Shown here: positions 57,340-64,000 of the stretch, piece after piece
Layout of the letters: each line of letters starts with the position of its first letter
Position numbering within the stretch: position 1 is the stretch's first letter
Origin: Amycolatopsis tolypomycina
GTDB lineage: Bacteria > Actinomycetota > Actinomycetes > Mycobacteriales > Pseudonocardiaceae
Direction: 5' to 3'
Assembly (NCBI RefSeq): GCF_900105945.1
Contig: NZ_FNSO01000001.1
Span: 248,001-312,000, forward strand
Length of the DNA stretch: 64,000 bases
Program-made: the position numbers and the translations under genes
Notes under the pieces: model-generated
Database searches by the model: none
Seen by the model: the letters and a program-made list of their open reading frames with translations, nothing else
Told to the model about the DNA's origin: nothing

Positions 57340-58242
57340 GTGTACCACCTCGGCATTGACGTCGGCGGCACCAAGGTCGCCTTCCGCGTCGAGACCGGTT
57401 CCGAGTGCGTGGCCGAAACGTCGTTCGGCTGGGGAGCCAGGGACAGCGCGGAGGAGGACCTGGCGCAGCTGTCGGCCCACGTGGCCCGCCTGCGCGCCGG
57501 CCTCGGCGCACCCCTGTCGGCGGTCGGCGTCGCGATGCCGGGCACGGTCGGCCCGGACGGCCGGGTCGCGACCTGGCCCAGCCGCCCGGAGTGGACCGGG
57601 GTGGACCTGAAGACGACGTTGCACGAGCTCTTCCCCGAAGCTGCGGTGGCCTGGGCGGACGACGGCGACCTGGGTGCGCTCGCCGAGGCGCGGGCCTCGG
57701 GCTGCGAGAACCTGCTGTACATCGGCGTGGGCACCGGCATCGGCGGCGGCCTGGTCCTGGGCGGAGTGCCCTGCCCGGGCCTCGGCCGCGGCTCGTTCGA
57801 GATCGGCCACGTGATCGTCGAGATGGGCGGAGTCCGGTGCGTGTGCGGCCGCCGCGGCTGCCTGCAAGCGCTTGCTTCGGGCCCGGCGACTTTGCGCCGA
57901 GCGGGGTTGCTGCGCGGCGCGGAGGTGTCGTTTTACGCGCTGCAGAAGGCATTGCGCGACGGAGAACCCTGGGCGGCGGACGCCCTGGAGGGGAGCACCC
58001 GCGCCCTGGCGGCGGCGGTGACGAGCGTCCAGGAGCTGGTCCACCCTGATCGCGTGCTGATCGGCGGGGGTTTCGCGGCGGGGCTGCCGGAGATCGTGCC
58101 GTCGGTGGCGGGGTACCTGGCCGACTTCGTGCGGCAGGGGCAGGCGCCGTTGCCGGTGGAGCCGGCGGCGTTGGGCGGGTTGTCGTCGCTGCGGGGTGCG
58201 GTGGCTTTGGCCGGCCTGGTGGCGGCGGGGGAAGTGCCGTGA
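57340..58242 (+). CDS. rifN: RifN: kanosamine 6-kinase (ROK family)
   Basis: This 300-residue sugar kinase belongs to the ROK family. It begins with the ATP-binding loop GIDVGGTK, has GVGTGIGGGLVLGG for the sugar/phosphate region, a His in EIGHVIVEMGG, and the zinc-binding Cys cluster RCVCGRRGCLQA. RifN of A. mediterranei phosphorylates kanosamine at C6, feeding the aminated precursor of aminoDAHP. GTG 57340 lies 6 bp after the rifM stop. It is the last gene of the AHBA run; a 167-bp gap follows. Confidence 0.94.
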   Translation: MYHLGIDVGGTKVAFRVETGSECVAETSFGWGARDSAEEDLAQLSAHVARLRAGLGAPLSAVGVAMPGTVGPDGRVATWPSRPEWTGVDLKTTLHELFPEAAVAWADDGDLGALAEARASGCENLLYIGVGTGIGGGLVLGGVPCPGLGRGSFEIGHVIVEMGGVRCVCGRRGCLQALASGPATLRRAGLLRGAEVSFYALQKALRDGEPWAADALEGSTRALAAAVTSVQELVHPDRVLIGGGFAAGLPEIVPSVAGYLADFVRQGQAPLPVEPAALGGLSSLRGAVALAGLVAAGEVP

Positions 58243-58329
58243 GTGCTCGGCTGTCGGGGCGCTGATCGGCGGGGCTGGGGCTTGAGGTCGGCTGCCCGGC
58301 GGCCGGTGCGCCGAGCCCTGCCCAGCGCT

Positions 58330-58352
58330 GCGGGCGCGGGAGCACCGCCCGC
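58330..58352 (+). terminator. Possible hairpin after rifN
   Basis: A seven-base stem (GCGGGCG at 58330-58336 with CGCCCGC at 58346-58352) lies in the gap after rifN. There is no T-run, so it is only a possible terminator. In such GC-rich DNA short stems arise by chance. Confidence 0.25.
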
Positions 58353-58397
58353 GTCGGGACTGCTCACCTGCGGGATCCCGCGCGCGCCTCGCGTGCG

Positions 58398-58412
58398 TAG
58401 GTTCGGCGCATG
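58398..58412 (+). promoter_or_regulatory. Probable leaderless promoter of the rifO-like gene
   Basis: TAGGTT at 58398-58403 fits the actinobacterial -10 pattern TANNNT and ends 6 bases before the ATG at 58410, so transcription would start at or next to the A of ATG. No Shine-Dalgarno sequence is visible before this ATG, unlike neighbouring genes, which fits a leaderless mRNA. No clear -35 box is seen. Confidence 0.45.
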
Positions 58413-59174
58413 GGCACTCTGGTTTCCTTTCACGCGCACCCCAACGACGACACCACCACCTGCGGCGGCGTCCTGCGCAAGGCCCACGAGGACGGCCACC
58501 GCGTCGTGCTCGTGCTCGCCACCCGCGGGGAGCTCGGCTACAACCCCGACGGTCTCCTCGCCGACGGTGAGACACTCGCGGATCGCCGGGCGGCCGAGGC
58601 CCGCGCGGCCGCCGACGTCCTCGGTGTGGACCGGCTCGAGTTCCTCGGCTACACCGACTCCGGGATGACGGCCGCCGCGGAGGGTGGCACCTTTCAGACC
58701 GCTGATGTCGAAGAAGCCGTGCAGAAGCTCGCCGTGATCCTCCGTGAGGAGGCCGCCGACGTGCTGACCGTGTACGACGAGAAGGGCACCTACGGCGATC
58801 CCGACCACATCCAGGTCCACCGGGTCGGCACGCGGGCGGCGGAGCTCGCGGGCACGCCGAAGGTCTTCCAGTCGACGATCAACCGCGAGCACATCAAGGC
58901 CAACCAGCGCGTGCTCGCCGAGCAGGCCGGCGTCGAACTGCCCGCCGGTCCGGACTTCGGGACGCCGGAGGCCGAACTCACCTGCCGTGTCGACGTTTCC
59001 GCGTACACCGAATACAAGCGCAAGGCCCTGCTCGCCCACGCCAGCCAGATCACGCCGCAGTCGACGCTGTTCACGGACCTGCCGGAGGACACCTTCCGGA
59101 CGATGTTCGGCACCGAATGGTTCATCCGCGCCGGCCAGGGGCCGGGGATCACCGAAACCGACCTGATGGCGTAG
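58410..59174 (+). CDS. rifO: PIG-L/LmbE-type deacetylase or mycothiol-conjugate amidase-like protein (RifO position)
   Basis: This 254-residue protein is of the PIG-L/LmbE family, which includes the mycothiol enzymes MshB and Mca; members occur in several actinobacterial antibiotic clusters and may hydrolyse GlcNAc-type or mycothiol conjugates with bound zinc. The metal motif is AHPNDDTTT rather than AHPDDE, so the first Asp, the general base in MshB-type enzymes, is Asn. The His of the second metal motif is present in YGDPDHIQVHR. Its position between rifN and rifP matches RifO of the rifamycin cluster, and the symbol is given on that basis. Possible roles are detoxification of thiol conjugates, deacylation of an intermediate, or a non-catalytic function. 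It has its own apparent leaderless promoter. Confidence 0.8.
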   Translation: MGTLVSFHAHPNDDTTTCGGVLRKAHEDGHRVVLVLATRGELGYNPDGLLADGETLADRRAAEARAAADVLGVDRLEFLGYTDSGMTAAAEGGTFQTADVEEAVQKLAVILREEAADVLTVYDEKGTYGDPDHIQVHRVGTRAAELAGTPKVFQSTINREHIKANQRVLAEQAGVELPAGPDFGTPEAELTCRVDVSAYTEYKRKALLAHASQITPQSTLFTDLPEDTFRTMFGTEWFIRAGQGPGITETDLMA

Positions 59175-59249
59175 CCGGCCGGGCCAGGGTTGCTCCGGAA
59201 CCGGCGAAAGGCCGTGGGGTGACCGCGGCAGCCGGTCGTTCCCGGCCCC

Positions 59250-59291
59250 AAGCCCCCATCTTCCCGCGTGACGCGGGGACGGTGGGGGCTT
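59250..59291 (+). terminator. Strong hairpin terminator between rifO-like gene and rifP
   Basis: AAGCCCCCA at 59250-59258 pairs perfectly with TGGGGGCTT at 59283-59291. An inner stem (CCCGCG/CGCGGG) lies between the arms, and TCTTCGT follows. It is 76 bp downstream of the rifO-like stop and separates it from the rifP promoter. Confidence 0.8.
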
Positions 59292-59313
59292 CTTCGTGTC
59301 CGCCCTCGGGACC

Positions 59314-59343
59314 TTGCGCACCACTCCCCACTCCTTATATGGT
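59314..59343 (+). promoter_or_regulatory. Predicted rifP promoter
   Basis: TTGCGC at 59314-59319 and TATGGT at 59338-59343 are separated by 18 bp and resemble a primary sigma-factor promoter. Transcription would begin near 59350, about 38 bases before the rifP start. The -10 box lies inside the palindrome at 59334-59350, so a protein bound there would block RNA polymerase. Confidence 0.45.
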
Positions 59344-59350
59344 GTATAAG
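59334..59350 (+). promoter_or_regulatory. Putative RifQ (TetR) operator
   Basis: CTTATA (59334-59339) and TATAAG (59345-59350) form a perfect inverted repeat around TGGTG. It is strikingly A/T-rich for this window. RifQ, the TetR-family repressor encoded next to rifP, is known in A. mediterranei to repress rifP and to be released by pathway products. The palindrome overlapping the predicted rifP -10 box is the obvious binding site. Confidence 0.65.
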
Positions 59351-59387
59351 AACTTGCCGGACGCAATTCGCAACCAGAGGAGACCTC

Positions 59388-60905
59388 TTGCGCGAAATGC
59401 ACGCCACGGTGACGGTTGCCGATACCAGGAATCCCCGACGCTGGCTGATACTGGCCGTCATTTCCCTGGCCCAGCTCGTCGTCCTGGTCGACAACACCGT
59501 GCTCAACCTGGCCATCCCCAAGCTCACCGAAGACCTCGGCGCCACCACCGCCGACATCCAATGGATGATCAACGCCTACGCCCTCGTCCAATCCGGGCTG
59601 CTGCTCACCGCCGGCAGTTTCAGCGATCGGTACGGCCGGAAACGCTCGCTGCTCGTCGGCCTCCTCCTGTTCGGCGTGGGTTCGCTCGCCGCCGCGTTCA
59701 GCCTTTCCTCCGGGCAGCTGATCGCCGCCCGGGCCGGGATGGGGATCGGGGGTGCGCTGCTGACCACCACCACGCTCGCCGTCGTCATGCAGGTCTTCGA
59801 CGAAAAAGAACTCCCCAAGGCGATCGGGCTGTGGAGCGCCGTCAGCTCCTTCGGCTACGCCAGCGGCCCGCTGATCGGCGGGGTGCTGCTCGACCACTTC
59901 TGGTGGGGCTCGATCTTCCTCATCAACATCCCGGTGGCGCTGCTCGGCTGCGTCGCCGTGGCGAAGCTCGTGCCGGAATCCCGTGACCCGCAAGGCAAAC
60001 GGCCCGACCTGGTCGGTGCCGCGCTCTCCACCGTCGGCATGGTCGGGGTCGTCTACGCGATCATCTCCGGCCCGGAACACGGCTGGGCCTCGGGCACCGT
60101 CCTGACCGCGGCCGGCCTCGGCGTGGCCGCGCTGGCCGCCTTCGTCCGGTGGGAGCTGCACGTGCCGAACCCCATGCTGGACATGGCCTTCTTCCGCAAC
60201 CGCCGGTTCAACGGCGCCATCTCCGGCGGCCTGCTCGTCGCCTTCGGGATGGGCGGCTCGGTCTTCCTGCTGACGCAGCAGCTGCAGCTCGTGCTCGGCT
60301 ACGGCCCCCTGGAAGCCGGGCTCAAGACGGCTCCGCTCGCGCTGGTCGTCGTCGCGCTCAACGTCGTCGGCATCGGCGCGAAGGTGCTGGAAAAACTGGG
60401 CATCGCGCTGACGATCACCGTCGGGATGACGCTGAACGCCGCCGGGCTCGCCATGGTGGCCCTGCTCGGCACCCCCGACCGCGGGTACGGCGGGATGCTG
60501 GCCGGCCTGCTCGTCATGGGCAGCGGCATCGCGCTGGCCATGCCCGCCATGGCCAACGCCATCATGACCTCGATCCCGGCGGAGAAGGCCGGGGCGGGGG
60601 CCGCGGTGCAGGGCACCGTCAACCAGTTCGGCAGCGGGCTCGGCGTCGCCATCCTCGGCGCCGTGCTCAACTCGCGGTTCGCCGCGCTGCTGCCGGTCGG
60701 GCTCGGTGCCGGCGCCGCCGGCTCGCTCCACGAGGCGCTGCTCGGCGCCCGGACGCCCGAGGCGCAGGCGCAGGTGCACGACGCCTTCGCCGGCGGCGTG
60801 CGCGCCAGCGAGCTGATCGGCGCGCTGGCCGTCGTCCTCGGCGGCCTGCTCGCCGGCCTGCTGCTGCGCCGGGCGGCCCGGGCGGAGGCCCACCAGGCCG
60901 CCTGA
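59388..60905 (+). CDS. rifP: RifP: MFS drug exporter (DHA2 type, 14 helices)
   Basis: This roughly 505-residue membrane protein belongs to the drug:H+ antiporter-2 family of the major facilitator superfamily and is assigned to export of rifamycin. It begins with a helix (LILAVISLAQLVVLVDNTVLN), has the MFS motif A region GSFSDRYGRKR and many hydrophobic segments throughout. TTG 59388 is chosen because GAGGAG lies 5 bp before it; ATG 59397, three codons later, is the alternative. It is preceded by a promoter/operator region and followed by a hairpin, and then by its likely repressor rifQ. Export also protects the cell by lowering internal drug levels. Confidence 0.93.
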   Translation: MREMHATVTVADTRNPRRWLILAVISLAQLVVLVDNTVLNLAIPKLTEDLGATTADIQWMINAYALVQSGLLLTAGSFSDRYGRKRSLLVGLLLFGVGSLAAAFSLSSGQLIAARAGMGIGGALLTTTTLAVVMQVFDEKELPKAIGLWSAVSSFGYASGPLIGGVLLDHFWWGSIFLINIPVALLGCVAVAKLVPESRDPQGKRPDLVGAALSTVGMVGVVYAIISGPEHGWASGTVLTAAGLGVAALAAFVRWELHVPNPMLDMAFFRNRRFNGAISGGLLVAFGMGGSVFLLTQQLQLVLGYGPLEAGLKTAPLALVVVALNVVGIGAKVLEKLGIALTITVGMTLNAAGLAMVALLGTPDRGYGGMLAGLLVMGSGIALAMPAMANAIMTSIPAEKAGAGAAVQGTVNQFGSGLGVAILGAVLNSRFAALLPVGLGAGAAGSLHEALLGARTPEAQAQVHDAFAGGVRASELIGALAVVLGGLLAGLLLRRAARAEAHQAA

Positions 60906-60921
60906 AGGCGGCCCCCGATCC

Positions 60922-60951
60922 GGCAGGGTGCGTGGCGCCCCGCACCCTGCC
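60922..60951 (+). terminator. Hairpin between rifP and rifQ
   Basis: GGCAGGGTGCG (60922-60932) pairs with CGCACCCTGCC (60941-60951), an 11-bp perfect stem, followed by CCCCTTT. It could end or attenuate transcription after rifP, so rifQ may be expressed at a lower level than rifP. An operator role cannot be excluded. Confidence 0.6.
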
Positions 60952-60989
60952 CCCTTTACCGTTGAACGCCGGCGAGAAGGGAGGCCACG

Positions 60990-61721
60990 ATGGGCAAACG
61001 GGCGGCACAACCGCGCGAGAGCGTGTGGCTTTCCCCGCGGCCGGCCCGCAAGCACCGGGCCGGCGAATCCGAGCTCGACCGCGAGAAGATCGTCGCCACC
61101 GCGGTCCGCGTGCTCGACGCCGAGGGCGACGCGAAGTTCTCCATGCGGCTGCTGGCCGAGGAGCTGCACGTCACGCCGATGTCGGTCTACTGGTACGTCG
61201 CGAACAAGGACGACCTGCTCGAACTGGCCCTGGACGCGGTGGCGGGCGAGATCGAGCTCCCGTCGCTCGACGACGGCGAGGACTGGCGAGCAGACCTCCG
61301 CGCCCTCGCCCGCGCGTGGCGCCGCACGATGATCGCCCACCCGTGGGCGATCCGGTGCTACGGCGAATACCTGAACATCGGCCCGAGCAGCGTGCGGTTC
61401 ACCGAGTGCGCCCAGGCCGTGATGGCGCGGTCACCGCTGCCGCTGAAGGACCGCTCGGCCGCGCTGAACGTGGTCTTCCAGTACGTCTACGGCTTCACGG
61501 CGACGGAAAGCCGCTGGCTGGAGCACCTCGCCGAGACGGGCCGCACGGCCGAGGAGTTCGCGGCCGAAGTCACGGGCAGCATGGCGGCGCTGTCGCCGGC
61601 CCTCGAACAGGGCGGCCTGCTGGACCGCGACGGCGACCGGTCGATGGAGGAACTCCGCGACCGCGACTTCGACCGCGGCCTGCACTGGCTGTTCACCGGC
61701 ATGGTCGCCGGAACCCCTTAG
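60990..61721 (+). CDS. rifQ: RifQ: TetR-family repressor
   Basis: This 243-residue regulator has a TetR N-terminal DNA-binding domain preceded by a basic tail: the helix-turn-helix runs through SMRLLAEELHVTPMSVYWYVANKDDLL at about residues 51-77. The C-terminal half is typical of TetR_C ligand-binding domains. It is assigned as the repressor of rifP and a sensor of rifamycin compounds. ATG 60990 has GGGAGG upstream. Its stop (61719-61721) overlaps the stop of the convergent gene on the other strand. The palindrome at 59334-59350 is its likely target. Confidence 0.92.
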   Translation: MGKRAAQPRESVWLSPRPARKHRAGESELDREKIVATAVRVLDAEGDAKFSMRLLAEELHVTPMSVYWYVANKDDLLELALDAVAGEIELPSLDDGEDWRADLRALARAWRRTMIAHPWAIRCYGEYLNIGPSSVRFTECAQAVMARSPLPLKDRSAALNVVFQYVYGFTATESRWLEHLAETGRTAEEFAAEVTGSMAALSPALEQGGLLDRDGDRSMEELRDRDFDRGLHWLFTGMVAGTP

Positions 61722-62212
61722 CTGCGGCCCCGCCCCCGCCGGGCGGTCTGCACGTGTTCTGCCAGCCGTGAGCTGTCCGTCAGCACGTTCGACGTCTTGC
61801 CGTAGTCGACGCTGCGCCAGCGGTCCGGGGTCATCCGGATGATCACGTGCCCCGGGTTGAACGCCTCGACGAACTCCCGCGCCTGTTTCTCGGGCAGGTA
61901 CCGGGACGCGACCGAGTACGCCGCGTCGACGGTGGCGTCCGCCCACCCCGTCACCGGGCCGGACACCGAGACGTACCGGTAGGGCGGGTCCTCGTTCTGG
62001 ACCACCAGCGTGAACTCGCCGTTCTTCTTGATCAGGCGGCCCTTCAGGGTGTCCTCGCCGTCGGTCCACAGCAGCACGTCGCCGCCGGGGGAGTAGCCGT
62101 ACCACATCGGGACCGCCAGGGGCGGGCCGCTGCGGCGGGCCAGCGCGAGCACCCCGATGTGCTTGCCCGCGAGGAACTCCTGCTGCTCCCGCTCGGTCAT
62201 GCTCAGGTCCAC
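61718..62212 (-). CDS. PNPOx-like / flavin-binding split-barrel protein
   Basis: This 164-residue protein resembles the pyridoxamine 5'-phosphate oxidase-like split-barrel family, whose actinobacterial members bind FMN or F420 and act as small reductases. Typical features are the start FLAGKHIGVLALARRSGPPL, the VPMWYGY strand, the charged pair KGRLIKKNGEFTLVV and the VSVSGPVT strand. GTG at 62212 is preceded by GGGAGG; a later ATG (62200) has poorer spacing. It is convergent with rifQ and separated from the upstream P450 by a hairpin. The substrate is unknown; a redox step on a quinone intermediate or a general flavin role is possible. Confidence 0.75.
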   Translation of the reverse strand: MDLSMTEREQQEFLAGKHIGVLALARRSGPPLAVPMWYGYSPGGDVLLWTDGEDTLKGRLIKKNGEFTLVVQNEDPPYRYVSVSGPVTGWADATVDAAYSVASRYLPEKQAREFVEAFNPGHVIIRMTPDRWRSVDYGKTSNVLTDSSRLAEHVQTARRGRGRS

Positions 62213-62235
62213 GGAACCGCCCTCCCCAGGGGAAA

Positions 62236-62259
62236 GCCGGCCGGGAGAACCCGGCCGGC
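62236..62259 (-). terminator. Perfect hairpin downstream of P450
   Basis: A ten-base perfect stem (GCCGGCCGGG and CCCGGCCGGC) with a 4-base loop lies just past the stop of the P450 on the minus strand and is followed on that strand by TTTCCCC. It probably ends the P450 transcript. The first gene beyond it has its own ribosome-binding site. Confidence 0.65.
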
Positions 62260-62267
62260 CAACAACA

Positions 62268-63479
62268 TCACCACGTGACGGGCAGCGCGGCCAGTCCCTG
62301 GAACGCGTCTCCCGGCTTGACGCGGATCTCGTCGGCCGGGACAGCCAGGCGCAGACCCGGCAGCCGGTCGATGAGCCGCTGGAACGCGATCTCCATGATC
62401 GCGCGGGCGTGGTTCATCCCCGCGCACTGGTGCGTGCCGAACCCGTACGTCAGGTGGTCGCGGAACGTCGGGCGGTGCCAGTCCAGCTGGTCGCCGTCGT
62501 CGTAGGCTTCCTCGTCCCGGTTGATGAGCGAGAACAGGAAGAACACGCCGTCACCCGCGCGGATCGTGGTGTCCGCGTCGACCTCGATGTCGGCCGCGGC
62601 CACCCGCTGCAGGCCGTCGGGGACGACCACGAACCGCGTCAGCTCGTCGACCGCGGCCGGCATCAGCGACGGGTCCGCCCGCAGCTCGGCCAGCTTCTCC
62701 GGGTGCTGCAGCAGCGTGAAGGCACCCAGCCCGATCGAGCTCGACGTCGTGTCGTGGCCGGTCACCAGCACGATGAGGAACATCTGGAGGATTTCCTCGT
62801 GGTCGATGTCGCTCGCCGGGTCGCGCTCGGCCAGCAGGGCCTGCAGGAAGCCCTCCTCGGCCGGGTTCTGCTGGGCCTTGTCGATCAGCTTGGTCAGGTA
62901 CGCCATCAGCTCGTCGTAGGCGCCGCCGGCGTCCGGCCCGAACAGGATCTGGTGCGCCTTCCGCTCGAAGTAGTCCTGGTCCTCGTGCGGGATGCCGAGC
63001 AGGTCGCACAACGCCATCAGCGGCACCGGCGAGGCGAACTTCTTCAGCAGGTCCGCCGGGGCGCCTTCGGCGACCATCTCGTCGATCTGCCGGTCGACGA
63101 TCGCCTGGATCCGCGGCCGCAGGGAGTCGATCCGCTTGACCGTGAACCCCGCCTGCACCAGCTTGCGCCGCGCCCGGTGGGCCGGGCCGTCGACGCCCAC
63201 CAGCGCGGTGAGCAGCTTGATGACCTTCTGCTGGACGTCGGTGAACTCGACGGCCGCGGCCGCGCTGACCATCGGCCACGCGGGGTTCGTCCGGTCGCTG
63301 GAGATGCGCGGGTCGGTCAGCAGCTTGCGGGCCAGTTCGTGCCCGGTGACCGCCCAGGCCTTGCGGCCGTCGTACAGGGTGACCTCGGCGATCGGGCGCT
63401 TGCCGGCCAGCGGCTCGTAGCCCGGCGCCGGCCGGTACGGGCAGGTGCGGTCCTGCGGGAAGGCGACGGTCTCGGTCAA
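62268..63479 (-). CDS. Cytochrome P450, complete (candidate ansamycin tailoring enzyme)
   Basis: This complete 403-residue bacterial P450 has the I-helix oxygen-activation motif VTGHDTTSSS, the K-helix ExxR as ELTR, and the haem loop YGFGTHQCAGMNHAR with the axial Cys. The TTG start at 63479 is supported by GGAGGAG about 6 bp upstream. It is 25 bp after the stop of a second P450 on the same strand, so the two are likely co-transcribed. In A. mediterranei P450 genes downstream of rifQ belong to the rifamycin cluster, and one carries out the conversion of rifamycin W-type to SV-type. Which of the two that would be cannot be decided here. Confidence 0.9.
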   Translation of the reverse strand: MTETVAFPQDRTCPYRPAPGYEPLAGKRPIAEVTLYDGRKAWAVTGHELARKLLTDPRISSDRTNPAWPMVSAAAAVEFTDVQQKVIKLLTALVGVDGPAHRARRKLVQAGFTVKRIDSLRPRIQAIVDRQIDEMVAEGAPADLLKKFASPVPLMALCDLLGIPHEDQDYFERKAHQILFGPDAGGAYDELMAYLTKLIDKAQQNPAEEGFLQALLAERDPASDIDHEEILQMFLIVLVTGHDTTSSSIGLGAFTLLQHPEKLAELRADPSLMPAAVDELTRFVVVPDGLQRVAAADIEVDADTTIRAGDGVFFLFSLINRDEEAYDDGDQLDWHRPTFRDHLTYGFGTHQCAGMNHARAIMEIAFQRLIDRLPGLRLAVPADEIRVKPGDAFQGLAALPVTW

Positions 63480-63504
63480 GGGAATCTCCTCCGGCGAAGG
63501 GTCG

Positions 63505-64000
63505 TCAGGACGCCGGCGCGACGAGCCGCACCGGGAGGTCCTTGGTCCGGGTGAAGCCGGGCCTTAGGATCCACGGGATCTCCTTGCGCGGCACCGCCAG
63601 CGTCATGTCCGGGAACCGGGTGTACAGCCCGCGCAGCGCCACTTCCGCCTCCAGGTAGGCGACGTGCTGGCCGAGGCAGCGGTGGATGCCCTTGCCGAAG
63701 CCGAGGTGGCTCTCGCTGCCGACCGCGAGCCGGTCGATCTTCAGCTTCTCCGGCTCCGGGAACTTCCGCGGGTCGCTGTTGGCGGCCATGATCAGCGGCA
63801 CGACCGGCATCCCGCGCGGGATCACCGTGCCCCCGACCTCGATGTCCTCGGTGGCGAACCGCGGCTGCCCGAACTGGATCGGGCCGAGGCGCTGCAGCTC
63901 GCGCACGGCCTGCGGCCACAGCGTCGGGTCGGCCTTCAGCCGGGCCAGCTGGTCCGGGTGCTCGTGCAGGGCCAGCACCGAGTTGCCGATCAGGTAAGTC
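63505..64000 (-). CDS. Cytochrome P450, C-terminal part (5' end outside window)
   Basis: The frame is open to the right edge, so the N-terminal two thirds is missing; about 165 residues are visible. The visible part runs from the end of the I helix (LIGNSVLALHEHPDQL) through the K-helix ExxR as ELQR and the haem loop LGFGKGIHRCLGQ. It continues on the minus strand into the complete P450 at 62268-63479. It is a candidate tailoring oxygenase by location. The order, P450 then P450 then a small flavoprotein-like gene, may form a redox operon. Confidence 0.88.
   Translation of the reverse strand, partial: TYLIGNSVLALHEHPDQLARLKADPTLWPQAVRELQRLGPIQFGQPRFATEDIEVGGTVIPRGMPVVPLIMAANSDPRKFPEPEKLKIDRLAVGSESHLGFGKGIHRCLGQHVAYLEAEVALRGLYTRFPDMTLAVPRKEIPWILRPGFTRTKDLPVRLVAPAS

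Overview
The window is high-GC actinobacterial DNA (GC-rich third codon positions, many GTG and a few TTG starts, short Shine-Dalgarno sequences). Gene content and order match the rifamycin biosynthetic cluster of Amycolatopsis (Pseudonocardiaceae): a giant modular polyketide synthase in five proteins, then an amide synthase, then the 3-amino-5-hydroxybenzoate (AHBA) supply genes, then export and its repressor. The source is most likely A. mediterranei or a close relative making a rifamycin-type ansamycin. The species itself cannot be fixed from this window.

Layout. 1-351: the end of a cytochrome P450 gene. 393-50068: rifA, rifB, rifC, rifD and rifE, all on the plus strand, encoding a loading module (acyl-ligase plus ACP) and ten extension modules. 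Acyltransferase motifs predict malonyl-CoA at modules 2 and 9 and methylmalonyl-CoA at the other eight, which is the rifamycin pattern of two acetate and eight propionate units. No thioesterase closes RifE; the next gene, rifF (50073-50849), encodes the amide synthase that releases and cyclises the chain. 50869-51057 is a small unrecognised ORF translationally coupled to rifG. 51054-58242 holds rifG, H, I, K, L, M and N, which make AHBA by the aminoshikimate route through UDP-kanosamine, kanosamine and kanosamine 6-phosphate. The aminodehydroquinate dehydratase (RifJ) is not in this window.

58410-59174 encodes a PIG-L/LmbE-type deacetylase (RifO position), apparently from a leaderless transcript. 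A strong terminator at 59250-59291 separates it from rifP (MFS exporter) and rifQ (TetR repressor); a palindrome overlapping the predicted rifP -10 box is a likely RifQ operator. From 61718 to the right edge the genes run on the minus strand: a flavin/PNPOx-like split-barrel protein, a complete P450 and the 3' part of a second P450. These P450s are candidates for post-PKS oxidation of the ansamycin.

Things to look at first: an apparent one-base deletion inside ACP4 of rifB (near 19466); the uncharacterised 62-residue ORF between rifF and rifG; a palindromic element that encodes the first codons of rifH and a second repeat cluster just after rifH; DH domains whose motifs disagree with the expected product; and a marked codon-context bias before GTG-GA. 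All coordinates and residue numbers come from reading the sequence by eye; no database search was run.
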